The notes under the pieces are model-generated. The model did not search any database. It worked only from the letters and a program-made list of their open reading frames with translations, and had not been told where the DNA came from. Positions 46,707-57,886 of a DNA stretch of 64,000 nt are shown one piece after another. Source of the stretch: Castellaniella sp. S9. Its GTDB lineage: Bacteria > Pseudomonadota > Gammaproteobacteria > Burkholderiales > Burkholderiaceae_B. The position numbers and the translations under genes were made by a program. The DNA lies in assembly GCF_027257175.1 (NCBI RefSeq), contig NZ_JAPFGD010000001.1, forward strand, positions 62,001-126,000, given 5' to 3'. The first letter of the stretch is position 1. Each line of letters begins with the position of its first letter.

Positions 46707-47939
46707 CTAGGCATCGGTGCGCACGATATCGGCCTGGGCGCGGCCCGTACCGAACTCGACGTCGATGCGTTCTCCAATGTTTAAGTCTAACGCATTTTTG
46801 ACGATGGCCCCGGAGGGTCCGCGCACGATTGCGTAGCCGCGGCCCAGCACGCCGCGCGGGTCCAGCGCCTCGAGCCTGCCATGCACCGCCGCCAGCCGCG
46901 CCGCCCGCGATTCCATCCGGTGCGCGAGGGCGGCGTGCAGACGCTGAGTCGCCGCCGTGAGGCGCTGTCCCTGCAGGCGCAGGCGCTGCGCCGGCGAGAC
47001 GAGTTGCGCAGCCGCCTTGTCCAACCGCATCGCCCCGCGATCCAGCAGGCGGCGCTGGGCGACGGCCAGCGCGCCCAGGGCGCCGCGCAGGCGGTCCTCG
47101 CACGCGGCGTGACTGTCGCAGCACAGCTCGGCCGCGGCCGTGGGGGTCGGCGCCCGCAGGTCGGCCACGAAATCGGCGATGGTGAAATCGGTCTCGTGCC
47201 CGACGCCGCTGACGACCGGAATCGGGCTGGCCGCGATAGCGCGCGCCAGCGCCTCGTCGTTGAAGCTCCAGAGATCCTCGAGGCTGCCGCCGCCGCGCAC
47301 CAGCAACAGGGTGTCGACCTCGGCGCGCGCGATCGCCAGCGCCAGTGCATCGCACAATTGCGCGGCGGCCTCGCGGCCCTGGACCGGTGCGGGGTAGACC
47401 ACCACCCGCACGTGCGGCGCGCGGCGCGCCATCACCGACAGCACGTCGCGCAGGGCGGCGGCGGCCAGCGAGGTCACCACCCCCACCGCGCGCGGCATGG
47501 GAGCCAGCGGCCGCCGGCGGGCCGGATCGATCAGCCCCTCGGCGGCCAGCCGGTCGCGCAGGCGCAGGAATGCCTCGTGCAAGTCGCCCCGCCCCGCCCG
47601 GCGCAAGGCCTCGACCTGCACCTGATAGTCGCCCCTGGGCTCGTACAAGGACACTTGTACGCGGAACTCGAAGCGCTCGCCCGGCTGGGGCACAAAGCCC
47701 ACGGCCTGCGCCCGGCCCCGGAACATCACCGCGCGCACCGCGGCGGACTCGTCCTTGATCGAAAAATACCAATGCCCGGAGGCCGCGCGGGTGAAGTTCG
47801 AGACCTCGCCGCACACCCAGACCCGTGGAAAGCCCGATTCCAGCAGCCGCGCCACCTGCCGATTGAGCTGGCTGACCGTCAGCACGCCGTCCGGGCTCGA
47901 AGATCCGCCCCGCAGGCCGTCCGCATCCGAAAAATTCAT
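46707..47939 (-). CDS. xseA: Exodeoxyribonuclease VII large subunit
   Basis: XseA is the large subunit of ExoVII, which degrades single-stranded DNA together with XseB. The 410 residues have the N-terminal OB fold ([32 protein letters not shown]) and the catalytic region ([74 protein letters not shown]), then a coiled coil. No xseB is in the window. It ends 126 bases upstream of sodB on the same strand. Confidence 0.96.
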   Translation of the reverse strand: MNFSDADGLRGGSSSPDGVLTVSQLNRQVARLLESGFPRVWVCGEVSNFTRAASGHWYFSIKDESAAVRAVMFRGRAQAVGFVPQPGERFEFRVQVSLYEPRGDYQVQVEALRRAGRGDLHEAFLRLRDRLAAEGLIDPARRRPLAPMPRAVGVVTSLAAAALRDVLSVMARRAPHVRVVVYPAPVQGREAAAQLCDALALAIARAEVDTLLLVRGGGSLEDLWSFNDEALARAIAASPIPVVSGVGHETDFTIADFVADLRAPTPTAAAELCCDSHAACEDRLRGALGALAVAQRRLLDRGAMRLDKAAAQLVSPAQRLRLQGQRLTAATQRLHAALAHRMESRAARLAAVHGRLEALDPRGVLGRGYAIVRGPSGAIVKNALDLNIGERIDVEFGTGRAQADIVRTDA

Positions 47940-48343
47940 GAAAACCTATCCACAGCAATGCGCCTTTTGTCAACTACGCCTATTTTCAAGCTTTTTGAGG
48001 CGCAACATTAAATATGACTTTAATGTCATCATGCAAGTTATTGATTCTAAACAATAAGGCAAGATATGAAGCCATGTTCGAAAATCAACCAATCAACCGA
48101 CGAGATGCATGAAACAAGCGGATGACGGACCTTGTGCACAGAATTATCCACAGATTCTGTGGATACCATCCGCAAAGCCAGCAGATACGCCACTTTCGAC
48201 CCCAAAGCCGCCATTTCACACGCCTCGCCGAGCCACGTCGGCGCGAATTTCAGGCCGCGCGGGCTTTTCCGCCGTAAAACCGCGACCCAGCGGCGAGCAG
48301 GCCTTAAAATAGCCGTTTCGCATCGCACCCCGAGAGGCTCATC
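47940..48343. other. 404-base gap between xseA and exbB, AT-rich with DnaA-type boxes
   Basis: This gap between divergent genes is clearly richer in AT from about 47980 to 48110 than its surroundings. It holds a short inverted repeat ATGAC-N6-GTCAT (48014-48029), a cluster of DnaA-box-like 9-mers near 48132-48166, and a TAAAAT -10-like site at 48305-48310 before exbB. The last 150 bases are GC-rich and show no convincing coding frame; a 67-codon frame at 48109-48312 has no ribosome binding site and no recognisable content. Confidence 0.7.
48132..48166. promoter_or_regulatory. Cluster of DnaA-box-like sites
   Basis: TTATCCACA at 48144-48152 is a perfect DnaA box. On the opposite strand GTATCCACA (48158-48166) has one mismatch, and TTGTGCACA (48132-48140) has one mismatch to TTWTNCACA. 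The central pair forms a perfect inverted repeat TATCCACAGA-T-TCTGTGGATA (48145-48165). A fourth one-mismatch box, CTATCCACA, lies at 47946-47954 next to the xseA start. No dnaA gene is nearby. Confidence 0.65.
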
Positions 48344-48952
48344 TTGCTGGACATCATCGAGGCGGCCGGCTGGCCGATCTGGCTGCTGGTCGCCACGTCG
48401 GTCGCCACCCTGGCGATCATCATAGAACGATTCGTCGCCCTGCGCGAAAGCCGGATCATGCCGCCCGGCCTGCCCGAACAGGTGCTGGAGCTCATGCGCC
48501 GCCAGCAGGACCAGGCCGACACCATCCTGCGGCTGGCGCGGCAGTGCCCCATGGGCCGGATCCTCGCCGAGGTCGCCGCGCACCGCAACGAGCCCGATGC
48601 CTGGCGGCTGGATGCCATCGAGGACGTCGGCAAGGACGTCGCCTGGCGCCTCAACCGCTACCTGCCGGCCCTGGCCACCATCGCCGTGGTGGCGCCCTTG
48701 CTGGGCTTGTTCGGCACCGTGGTCGGCATGATCGAGATCTTCGGCGCCTACAATCCCTCCGGCAGCGACCCGGCCCAGCTTGCGCACGGCATCTCCATCG
48801 CCCTGTACAACACCGGCTTCGGCATCCTGATCGCCATCCCGGCGCTGATCTTTCACCGCTATTTCCGCTCGCGCGTGGATTATTTCCTGCACACGATGGA
48901 ACGCGAGGCGGGCGTGCTGAACCGGCTGGTCAGCCACAGGGCCGTGACATGA
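48344..48952 (+). CDS. exbB: ExbB/TolQ/MotA-family proton channel subunit
   Basis: This 202-residue inner-membrane protein forms, with ExbD, the proton-driven motor that energises TonB-dependent or similar transport. It has three hydrophobic segments (IWLLVATSVATLAIII; LPALATIAVVAPLLGLFGTVVGMI; GFGILIAIPALIF) and the family signature APLLGLFGTVVGMIEIF. It starts with TTG, with a GAGAGG ribosome binding site upstream. It overlaps exbD by four bases. No tonB lies nearby, so whether it serves TonB or another partner is open. Confidence 0.93.
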   Translation: MLDIIEAAGWPIWLLVATSVATLAIIIERFVALRESRIMPPGLPEQVLELMRRQQDQADTILRLARQCPMGRILAEVAAHRNEPDAWRLDAIEDVGKDVAWRLNRYLPALATIAVVAPLLGLFGTVVGMIEIFGAYNPSGSDPAQLAHGISIALYNTGFGILIAIPALIFHRYFRSRVDYFLHTMEREAGVLNRLVSHRAVT

Positions 48953-49362
48953 ACTTCCGGCCGGCGCCCCCCCGCGACGATCCCGAGATGAACCTGATCC
49001 CGCTGATCGACGTGCTCCTGGTGATCCTGATCTTCCTGGCGGCCTCGACCTCCTTCACCCAGATGCGCCAGCTGCAGATCGCGCTGCCCGAGGCCAGCGC
49101 CCAGGCGCTGGAGGACGACCGGCCGATCTCGCTGGCGATCAGCCAGGAGGGCCTGTACGCCCTGAACGGCGAGTACGTCGGCGCCGACGGCGACGAGGTG
49201 CTGGCGCAGGCGCTGCGCAAGGCGGCGCAAGGGCGCGATATGCCCACCCTGCGCATCAACGCCGATGCGCAGGCGACCCATGCCGCGGTGGTGCGCGCGC
49301 TCGAGGCCGCGCGCCTGGCGGGCATCGCGCGCGTGCACTTCACCACCCAGGCCCGGCCTTGA
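48949..49362 (+). CDS. exbD: ExbD/TolR-family transport protein
   Basis: ExbD is the periplasmic-domain partner of ExbB. The 137 residues have one N-terminal transmembrane helix, MNLIPLIDVLLVILIFLAAST, containing the conserved membrane aspartate. A periplasmic domain follows (LRINADAQATHAAVVRALEAARLAGIARVHFTTQ). Its ATG sits in the ATGA overlap with exbB and its stop overlaps the lpxK TTG start. Confidence 0.94.
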   Translation: MNFRPAPPRDDPEMNLIPLIDVLLVILIFLAASTSFTQMRQLQIALPEASAQALEDDRPISLAISQEGLYALNGEYVGADGDEVLAQALRKAAQGRDMPTLRINADAQATHAAVVRALEAARLAGIARVHFTTQARP

Positions 49363-50399
49363 AGCGTCTCGAGGCCCGCCTGCACGACCTCTGGAACCGC
49401 CGCACGCTGGCCAGCGACCTGCTGCTGCCGCTGTCCTGGCTGTACGCCGGCGCCGCCGCCTGGCGCGCCCGGCAGGCCCGGCGCTCGGCCCCGGCGCGCG
49501 CGCCCGTGCCGGTGGTGGTGGTCGGCAACATCCTCGTGGGCGGCACCGGCAAGACCCCGGTCGTCATCGCCCTGTGCCGGGCGCTGGCCGCCCGCGGCTG
49601 GCATCCCGGCGTGGTCAGCCGCGGCTACGGCACGCCTGGCGGCCCGGAACCCCGCCTCTCGCGCGACGGCGCCGGCGCTGAGCGCCTGGGGGACGAACCC
49701 GCGCTGATCGCGCGCGCGACCGGCGTGCCGGTGGCCGTGCATCCCCGGCGGCCGCACGCCATCGCCGCCCTGCTGCACGCCCACCCGGCGGTGGACCTCA
49801 TCGTCTCGGACGACGGCCTGCAGCACCTGGCCATGGCGCGCGACGTCGAGATCATCGTCCAGGACCGGCGCGGCATAGGCAATGGGCGGCGGCTGCCCGC
49901 CGGCCCGCTGCGCGAACCGCCCGCGCGCCTGGCGCGCGCCGACTGGATCATCGACAACGACACGGATGCGCCCTCGCGCCCCGGCGCGATCGGCATGCGG
50001 CTGCAGCCCGTACGCGTCGAACACCTGGCCAGTGGCCGGGTGTTCGCCTGGGACGACTGGCTGCGCGAGCACGCCGGCACGTCCTGCAGCGCAGCCGCGG
50101 CCATCGGGCAGCCGCAGCGCTTCTTCGACATGCTGGCCGCCGCCGGGGTGCGCCTGGCCCGCACCCTGCCCCTGCCCGACCACCACGACTATCGCGACGA
50201 CCCGCTGCGGCACCTGCCGCCGGGGCCGGTCCTCGTGACGGCCAAGGACGCCGTCAAGTGCGCCGTCCCCGGCGATCCCCGCCTCTGGGCGGTGCACGTC
50301 GTGGCGGTCTTCACGGATCCCGCCTGGATCGACGCCCTCGATGAGCGGCTGCGCGCCGTGCGCGAGGGCTTGCGGCACAAGGCCGCCGACTCGCATTAA
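49359..50399 (+). CDS. lpxK: Tetraacyldisaccharide 4'-kinase
   Basis: LpxK phosphorylates the 4' position of the lipid A disaccharide at the inner face of the inner membrane. The 346 residues have an N-terminal hydrophobic helix and the P-loop VVVVGNILVGGTGKTPVVIAL, followed by SRGYG and the SDDGLQH segment. The start is TTG within the TTGA overlap with exbD. It is followed by a Trm112-like gene and kdsB, another lipopolysaccharide gene. Confidence 0.95.
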   Translation: MKRLEARLHDLWNRRTLASDLLLPLSWLYAGAAAWRARQARRSAPARAPVPVVVVGNILVGGTGKTPVVIALCRALAARGWHPGVVSRGYGTPGGPEPRLSRDGAGAERLGDEPALIARATGVPVAVHPRRPHAIAALLHAHPAVDLIVSDDGLQHLAMARDVEIIVQDRRGIGNGRRLPAGPLREPPARLARADWIIDNDTDAPSRPGAIGMRLQPVRVEHLASGRVFAWDDWLREHAGTSCSAAAAIGQPQRFFDMLAAAGVRLARTLPLPDHHDYRDDPLRHLPPGPVLVTAKDAVKCAVPGDPRLWAVHVVAVFTDPAWIDALDERLRAVREGLRHKAADSH

Positions 50400-50435
50400 A
50401 CTAGTCCTTTCCCCGCACCCTCCCCGGAGCCTCTG

Positions 50436-50615
50436 ATGGAGAACCGCCTGCTACAAATCCTGGTTTGCCCGATCTGCAAAGGCGGCCTGCGGCATGACCG
50501 CGAGCGCCAGGAACTGATTTGCACGGCCGACAAGCTGGCATTTCCCATCCGCGACGGCGTACCCGTGATGCTCGAAGGCGAGGCGCGGGCGCTCGAGCCC
50601 GAGACGGCCCGATAG
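50436..50615 (+). CDS. Trm112/YcaR-family small zinc-ribbon-like protein
   Basis: This 59-residue protein starts [16 protein letters not shown] and contains [30 protein letters not shown]-type residues of the YcaR/Trm112 family. The CPIC motif is present, but the second cysteine pair is reduced to a single ICT. The family is fixed between lpxK and kdsB in many proteobacteria. Its function is unclear; eukaryotic Trm112 activates methyltransferases. The ATG at 50436 has CCGGAG upstream. Confidence 0.92.
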   Translation: MENRLLQILVCPICKGGLRHDRERQELICTADKLAFPIRDGVPVMLEGEARALEPETAR

Positions 50616-50658
50616 CCCGCCCGCCCATGGCCCCGCGACCGCATCCAGGGCACCCGGC

Positions 50659-51426
50659 GTGAGCTTCATCGCCGTCATTCCGGCGCGCGCGTCGTCCACG
50701 CGCCTGCCCGGCAAGCCCCTGCTCGACCTCGGCGGCAAGCCCATGGTAGTGCGCACCGCCCAGCGCGCCGCCCGCTCGGGCGCCGCGCGCATCCTCGTGG
50801 CCTCGGACCATGCGGACATCATCGAGGCGGTCCGCCGCGCAGGCTTCGACGCCATGATGACGCGTGCCGACCATCCGACAGGCACCGACCGGCTGTCCGA
50901 GGTGGTCCAGGCGTTGGCGCTCGATGACGATGCCATCGTGGTCAACGTCCAAGGGGACGAGCCCTTGATCGATCCCGCCGCGATCGATGCCGTGGCCGAC
51001 CTGCTGGCCGCCCGGCCCGAGGCGGCCATCGCCACTTGCGCCAGCCCCATCTGCGATGCGCGCGTGTTGTTCGACCCGAACGCGGTCAAGGTGGTCTGCG
51101 GCGCCGACGGCGGGGCCCTGTATTTCTCGCGTGCCCCCATTCCCTGGGCCCGGGACGCGCTGTCCGATGGTGCACAGCGACTGGCGCCGGGGCTGCCGGC
51201 CTGGCGCCACATCGGGCTGTACGCCTATCGCGCCGGGTTCCTGCGGGCCTTCCCCGGTCTGCCGACGGGCGCGCTCGAGCGCTTCGAATCCCTGGAACAA
51301 CTGCGGGCCCTGGAACACGGCTACCGGATCGTCGTCCATCTGGGCGCCGAAGATCCGGCCGCCGGGGTGGACACCGCCGCCGACCTCGAGCGCGTGCGCG
51401 CGCTGTTCGCCGCCGGCCAACCATGA
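50659..51426 (+). CDS. kdsB: 3-deoxy-manno-octulosonate cytidylyltransferase
   Basis: KdsB activates Kdo with CTP to form CMP-Kdo for lipopolysaccharide core synthesis. The 255 residues include the nucleotide-binding start [42 protein letters not shown] and [12 protein letters not shown], followed by [12 protein letters not shown]. It starts with GTG. Together with lpxK it makes this a lipopolysaccharide biosynthesis segment. Confidence 0.97.
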   Translation: MSFIAVIPARASSTRLPGKPLLDLGGKPMVVRTAQRAARSGAARILVASDHADIIEAVRRAGFDAMMTRADHPTGTDRLSEVVQALALDDDAIVVNVQGDEPLIDPAAIDAVADLLAARPEAAIATCASPICDARVLFDPNAVKVVCGADGGALYFSRAPIPWARDALSDGAQRLAPGLPAWRHIGLYAYRAGFLRAFPGLPTGALERFESLEQLRALEHGYRIVVHLGAEDPAAGVDTAADLERVRALFAAGQP

Positions 51427-51484
51427 ATGCCCCACGCCGCGGCCGGCCATCCGGCACTGCAGGATTTGCTGCATTGCGGCATAA

Positions 51485-52183
<699 letters not shown>

Positions 52184-52213
52184 ATCCGCGCCCCACGCCG
52201 ACCGGAGGCCGCA

Positions 52214-52972
52214 ATGGACATCCAGGACAAGGTATTCATCATCACCGGCGGCGCCTCGGGACTGGGCGCCGGGACCGCGCGCCGCCTGGCCGCCGACGGC
52301 GCCCGCGTGGTGCTCGCCGACGTCCAGGACGAGGCCGGCGAGGCGCTCGCGCGCGAGCTGGGCCAGGCCTACGTCCATTGCGACGTCACCGTCGAGGCCG
52401 ACGCGCAAGCCGCCGTCGAGGCGGCGCGCGCGCGCGGCCGCCTGTTCGGCCTGATCAATTGCGCCGGGATCGCCCCGGCGGCGCGCATCATCGGCAAGGC
52501 CGGCCCGCATCCGCTAGACCTGTTTCGCAAGGTGATCGACATCAACCTGGTGGGCTCGTTCAACATGGCGCGCCTGGCGGCGCAGGCCATGGCCGACAAC
52601 GCGCCCGAGCCCACCGGCGAGCGCGGCGTGATCGTCAACACCGCCTCGGTGGCCGCCTATGACGGCCAGATCGGCCAGGCGGCGTACGCGGCCTCCAAGG
52701 CCGGCATCGCCGGCATGACGCTGGCCATCGCCCGCGACCTGTCGCGCCTGGGCATCCGCTGCATGACCATCGCCCCGGGCATCTTCGGCACCCCCATGCT
52801 CTTTGGCATGCCCCAGGAGGTCCAGGATTCGCTGGCCGCCAGCGTCCCCTTCCCTTCCCGGCTGGGCCGCCCCGAGGATTACGCCAAGCTCGTGCGCGCC
52901 ATCCTCGACAACGAGATGCTCAACGGCGAAACCATACGCCTGGACGGCGCCATCCGCATGGCGCCCAAGTAA
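52214..52972 (+). CDS. Short-chain dehydrogenase, 3-hydroxyacyl-CoA dehydrogenase type
   Basis: The 252-residue NAD(P)-dependent oxidoreductase has the Rossmann motif TGGASGLGAGTARRL, the NCAGIAPA segment and the catalytic YAASK near residue 157. The Asp in VLADVQDE after strand 2 favours NAD. The wording resembles type II 3-hydroxyacyl-CoA dehydrogenases (HSD17B10-like), including SLAASVPFPSRLGRPEDYAKLV at the end. It follows adk by 30 bases and precedes murJ by 6, so it is probably co-transcribed, but its link to either is unclear. Confidence 0.85.
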   Translation: MDIQDKVFIITGGASGLGAGTARRLAADGARVVLADVQDEAGEALARELGQAYVHCDVTVEADAQAAVEAARARGRLFGLINCAGIAPAARIIGKAGPHPLDLFRKVIDINLVGSFNMARLAAQAMADNAPEPTGERGVIVNTASVAAYDGQIGQAAYAASKAGIAGMTLAIARDLSRLGIRCMTIAPGIFGTPMLFGMPQEVQDSLAASVPFPSRLGRPEDYAKLVRAILDNEMLNGETIRLDGAIRMAPK

Positions 52973-52978
52973 CGCCGG

Positions 52979-54535
52979 ATGGGCCTGCTGCGATCGGCCG
53001 CCACCATCAGCGGCCTGACCTTTTTTTCCCGCATCACGGGGCTGCTGCGCGACGTCCTGATTGCCAGCGTCTACGGCGCGGGGCCGCTGACCGACGCCTT
53101 CTGGGTCGCCTTCCGCATTCCCAACCTGCTGCGGCGCCTGTTTGCCGAAGGCGCGTTCTCGCAGGCCTTCGTACCGATCCTGGGCGAGGTCCGCAAGCAG
53201 GGCGACCATGAGGACGTGCGCCGCGTCCTCGACCACGTGGCCCTGGTCCTGCTGGCCGTCCTGACCCTGGTCACGCTCATCGGCATCGTCGGCGCCCCCT
53301 GGGTGGTGACCGCCATGGCCAGCGGCATGCGCACCGCGGGGCGGGCGGCCGAATTCGAGGCGGCCACCTGGATGACGCGGCTGATGTTTCCCTACATCAT
53401 CTGCATGTCGCTGGTGGCCTTCGCCTCCGGCGTACTCAACACCTACAGCCGCTTTGCCGTGCCGGCCTTCACCCCGGTGCTGCTCAACCTGTCGATGATC
53501 GGCGCCAGCCTGCTGCTGGCACCGCACACCGCCCAGCCCATCCATGCCTTGGCCATCGGCGTGATGATCGGCGGCATCCTGCAGCTGGCCGTGCAGTGGG
53601 CCGCCCTGGGACGCCTGGGCTTGCTGCCGCGCTGGGGCGCGGGGCTGCGGACCGCCTGGCACGACACCATCGTGCGGCGCGTCATGCGCCAGATGCTGCC
53701 CGCCATCCTCGGCGTCTCGGTGGCGCAAGTCTCGCTGCTGATCAACACCAACATCGCCACCTGGCTGGCGCCCGGCAGCGTCACCTGGCTGTCCTTCGCC
53801 GATCGCCTGATGGAATTTCCCACCGCCCTGCTGGGCGTGGCGCTGGGCACGGTGCTGCTGCCCAGCCTGTCGGCGGCCCACGCCGGCGGCGATCAGCACC
53901 GCTACAACGCCTTGCTGGACTGGGGCTTGCGCCTGGTGTTCCTGCTGGGCCTGCCGGCCGCGCTGGGACTGGCGCTGCTGTCCGACGGACTGGTGGCGGT
54001 CCTGTTCAACTACGGCGCCTTCGGCGCCGCGGACGTGGCCCAGACCCGCCTGGCCGTGATGGCCTATGCGGTGGGGCTGCTGGGGCTGCTGGCCATCAAG
54101 ATCCTCGCGCCCGGATTCTATGCGAAACAAGACATCCGCACGCCGGTGCGCGTGGCCATCGTGGTCCTGGTCGCCACCCAGGCCCTGAACCTCATCCTGG
54201 TGCCTTGGCTGGCGCACGCGGGCCTGGCCCTGTCGATCGGCCTGGGCGCCAGCCTCAACGCCTTGAGCCTTGCGCTGCTGCTGCGCCGGCGCGGCCTGTA
54301 TGCCCCGCGACCGGGCTGGGGGCGCTTCGCCCTGCGCCTGCTGCCCGCCCTGGCCGCGCTGGCCGCGGTGCTGCTGGCGGCGGGCCGGCACCTGGACTGG
54401 ATCGCGCTGGCCGCCACGCCGGGCCTGCGCGCGGCCTGGCTGGCCGGCGTGTTGTGCGCGGCCATCGCAGCCTATTTCAGCACCTTGTTTTTATTCGGGT
54501 TTCGGCCGGCGGACTTTACACGGAAACCCGCTTAA
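52979..54535 (+). CDS. murJ: MurJ, lipid II flippase
   Basis: MurJ flips lipid II across the inner membrane for peptidoglycan synthesis. The 518 residues form about fourteen hydrophobic segments and begin LLRSAATISGLTFFSRITGLLRDVLIASVYGAGPLTDAFWVAFRIPNLLRRLFAEGAFSQAFVPI, which is the family signature. It ends just before rpsT; the rpsT-murJ neighbourhood is common in proteobacteria. An ATG at 52979 gives the standard N-terminus. Confidence 0.96.
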   Translation: MGLLRSAATISGLTFFSRITGLLRDVLIASVYGAGPLTDAFWVAFRIPNLLRRLFAEGAFSQAFVPILGEVRKQGDHEDVRRVLDHVALVLLAVLTLVTLIGIVGAPWVVTAMASGMRTAGRAAEFEAATWMTRLMFPYIICMSLVAFASGVLNTYSRFAVPAFTPVLLNLSMIGASLLLAPHTAQPIHALAIGVMIGGILQLAVQWAALGRLGLLPRWGAGLRTAWHDTIVRRVMRQMLPAILGVSVAQVSLLINTNIATWLAPGSVTWLSFADRLMEFPTALLGVALGTVLLPSLSAAHAGGDQHRYNALLDWGLRLVFLLGLPAALGLALLSDGLVAVLFNYGAFGAADVAQTRLAVMAYAVGLLGLLAIKILAPGFYAKQDIRTPVRVAIVVLVATQALNLILVPWLAHAGLALSIGLGASLNALSLALLLRRRGLYAPRPGWGRFALRLLPALAALAAVLLAAGRHLDWIALAATPGLRAAWLAGVLCAAIAAYFSTLFLFGFRPADFTRKPA

Positions 54536-54541
54536 TATACA
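54515..54541 (+). promoter_or_regulatory. Possible rpsT promoter
   Basis: TTTACA (54515-54520) and TATACA (54536-54541) overlap the end of murJ with a 15-base spacer, which is shorter than ideal. The stretch is AT-rich and lies 110 bases before rpsT. The pairing is a candidate only. Confidence 0.35.
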
Positions 54542-54652
54542 CTTATCGTCTTTGCCGGGTTAGGTATTTGACGATTTGAATTTGAAATCGAGAATGTACA
54601 AGGCCTTGCCCAGCCCACGATTTCCAACGACAGCTTTCAACGACAGATTTCC

Positions 54653-54916
54653 ATGGCCAATTCCGCTCAAGCCCGCAAGCGCGCCCGCCAGGCCGTTGCC
54701 CGCAACAAACACAATTCCAGCATGCGTTCGATGCTGCGCACCGCCATCAAGCGCGTGCGCCAGGCCATCGAGGCCGGCGACCAGGCTGCCGCCAACGAGG
54801 TCTTCCAAAAGACCAGCAGCATCATCGACCGCGTGGCCGACAAGCAAATCATCCACAAGAACAAGGCCGCCCGCCACAAAAGCCGTCTGTCGGCCGCCAT
54901 CAAGGCCCTGGCCTGA
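54653..54916 (+). CDS. rpsT: 30S ribosomal protein S20
   Basis: S20 binds 16S rRNA and helps assemble the small subunit. The 87 residues are basic and helical: [23 protein letters not shown] through [18 protein letters not shown]. Length and sequence match the family. It is followed 32 bases later by a strong terminator. Confidence 0.98.
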   Translation: MANSAQARKRARQAVARNKHNSSMRSMLRTAIKRVRQAIEAGDQAAANEVFQKTSSIIDRVADKQIIHKNKAARHKSRLSAAIKALA

Positions 54917-54948
54917 CCATCGGGCCGTCGGCTTGACCGGCAATACCC

Positions 54949-54972
54949 AAAAGGGCGCCCAGGCGCCCTTTT
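54949..54972. terminator. Bidirectional terminator between rpsT and argF
   Basis: AAAAGGGCG... pairs with ...CGCCCTTTT in a near-perfect palindrome (54949-54959 with 54962-54972, inner bases forming the loop). A-runs and T-runs flank it, so it can end both rpsT and argF transcripts. Confidence 0.85.
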
Positions 54973-55007
54973 CGTTGTGTCCGCCCGCGGGCACGCCCGC
55001 CGCGGCG

Positions 55008-55949
55008 TCAATCCTCGCGGCGCCCCAGCAGCAGGAATTCCATCAAGGCCTTCTGGACGTGCAGGCGATTTTCCGCCTCGTCCCAGACCACGCTTTGCGG
55101 GCCGTCGATCACCTCGCCGGCGACCTCCTCGCCCCGATGCGCCGGCAGGCAGTGCATGAACACCGCCTCGGGGTCCGCGACGGCCATCATGGGCTCGTCC
55201 ACGCACCAGTCGGCAAACGCCAGCCGCCTGGCCTCGTTCTCGGATTCATAGCCCATGCTGGTCCACACGTCGGTGGTCACCAGATGCGCGCCGCGGCAGG
55301 CCTCCAGCGGGTCGTCGAATTCACGCAGGACCGCGGCGGGCTGCGAGCCCACGCGGCGCGGGTCCAGCCGGTACCCCTCGGGCGCCGACACATGCAGCGT
55401 GAAGCCCAGCAGTTCGGCCGCCTGCAGCCAGGTGTAGGCCATGTTGTTGGCATCGCCGATCCAGGCCACGGTGCGGCCGCGGATCGGGCCGCGATGCTCG
55501 ACGAAGGTCAGGATGTCGGCCAGGATCTGGCAGGGATGGAACTCGTTGGTGAGACCGTTGATGACCGGCACGCGCGAATGGGCGGCAAAGCGCTCGATCC
55601 GGGTCTGCTCGTAGGTGCGGATCATCACCAGGTCGACCATGCGCGAAATCACGCGCGCCGTGTCCTCGATCGGTTCGGCGCGTCCCAGTTGCGAGCCCTC
55701 GGTGGTCAGGTGGATGACCGAGCCGCCCAACTGGTACATGCCCGCCTCGAAGGACACCCGCGTGCGCGTGCTGGCCTTTTCGAACACCATCGCCAGATTG
55801 CGGTCGTGCAGGGTGCGGTGCGGCAGATAGCGCTTGAACCGGTCCTTGATGATCCGGCCGCGTTCCAGCACATAGAGGATTTCGGACTCGGAGAAATCCC
55901 GCAGCTGCAAGAAATGACGCAAAGGCCCGGGGGTGGTGATGGCAGACAT
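55008..55949 (-). CDS. argF: Ornithine carbamoyltransferase
   Basis: ArgF makes citrulline from ornithine and carbamoyl phosphate in arginine synthesis. The 313 residues carry the carbamoyl phosphate motif STRTR (60-64), the HPCQ-type segment and the MHCLPAHRGEEV ornithine-site motif. A promoter with TTGCGC (55996-56001) and TAAGAT (55973-55978), 17-base spacing, lies just upstream on the minus strand. ArgG, the next enzyme of the pathway, is 0.5 kb away on the same strand. Confidence 0.96.
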   Translation of the reverse strand: MSAITTPGPLRHFLQLRDFSESEILYVLERGRIIKDRFKRYLPHRTLHDRNLAMVFEKASTRTRVSFEAGMYQLGGSVIHLTTEGSQLGRAEPIEDTARVISRMVDLVMIRTYEQTRIERFAAHSRVPVINGLTNEFHPCQILADILTFVEHRGPIRGRTVAWIGDANNMAYTWLQAAELLGFTLHVSAPEGYRLDPRRVGSQPAAVLREFDDPLEACRGAHLVTTDVWTSMGYESENEARRLAFADWCVDEPMMAVADPEAVFMHCLPAHRGEEVAGEVIDGPQSVVWDEAENRLHVQKALMEFLLLGRRED

Positions 55950-55972
55950 ACGAAGCCCTGGTTAAAACACGC

Positions 55973-56001
55973 ATCTTACCGTGGGCGCCCGGCACGCGCA
56001 A
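55973..56001 (-). promoter_or_regulatory. Probable argF promoter
   Basis: On the minus strand TTGCGC (55996-56001) and TAAGAT (55973-55978) are spaced by 17 bases, 24 bases before the argF ATG. The -10 is good and the -35 moderate. Confidence 0.45.
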
Positions 56002-56158
56002 AATCCCAATCAGATACAATGCGCGGCGAAGCTCGCCTCGCACTTCCCCGAGAAAATGCCCCCAGGCCGCAGCTGCCGCCCGCCGCCTCCACAAGAGGCT
56101 TGCCGGCGCAGAGGAAGCCGAACGGCACACGAGGGCGGGCTTTGTTCCTGGAAACCAC

Positions 56159-57842
<1,684 letters not shown>

Positions 57843-57886
57843 TTATATCGCCGGCCCCGTCAGGCAGCGCCCAGGGATCCTCGGAA

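Noticed and set aside
48109-48312. Possible small gene of 67 codons in the xseA-exbB gap
   Set aside because: No ribosome binding site, proline-rich random-looking product, and it crosses the DnaA-box cluster.
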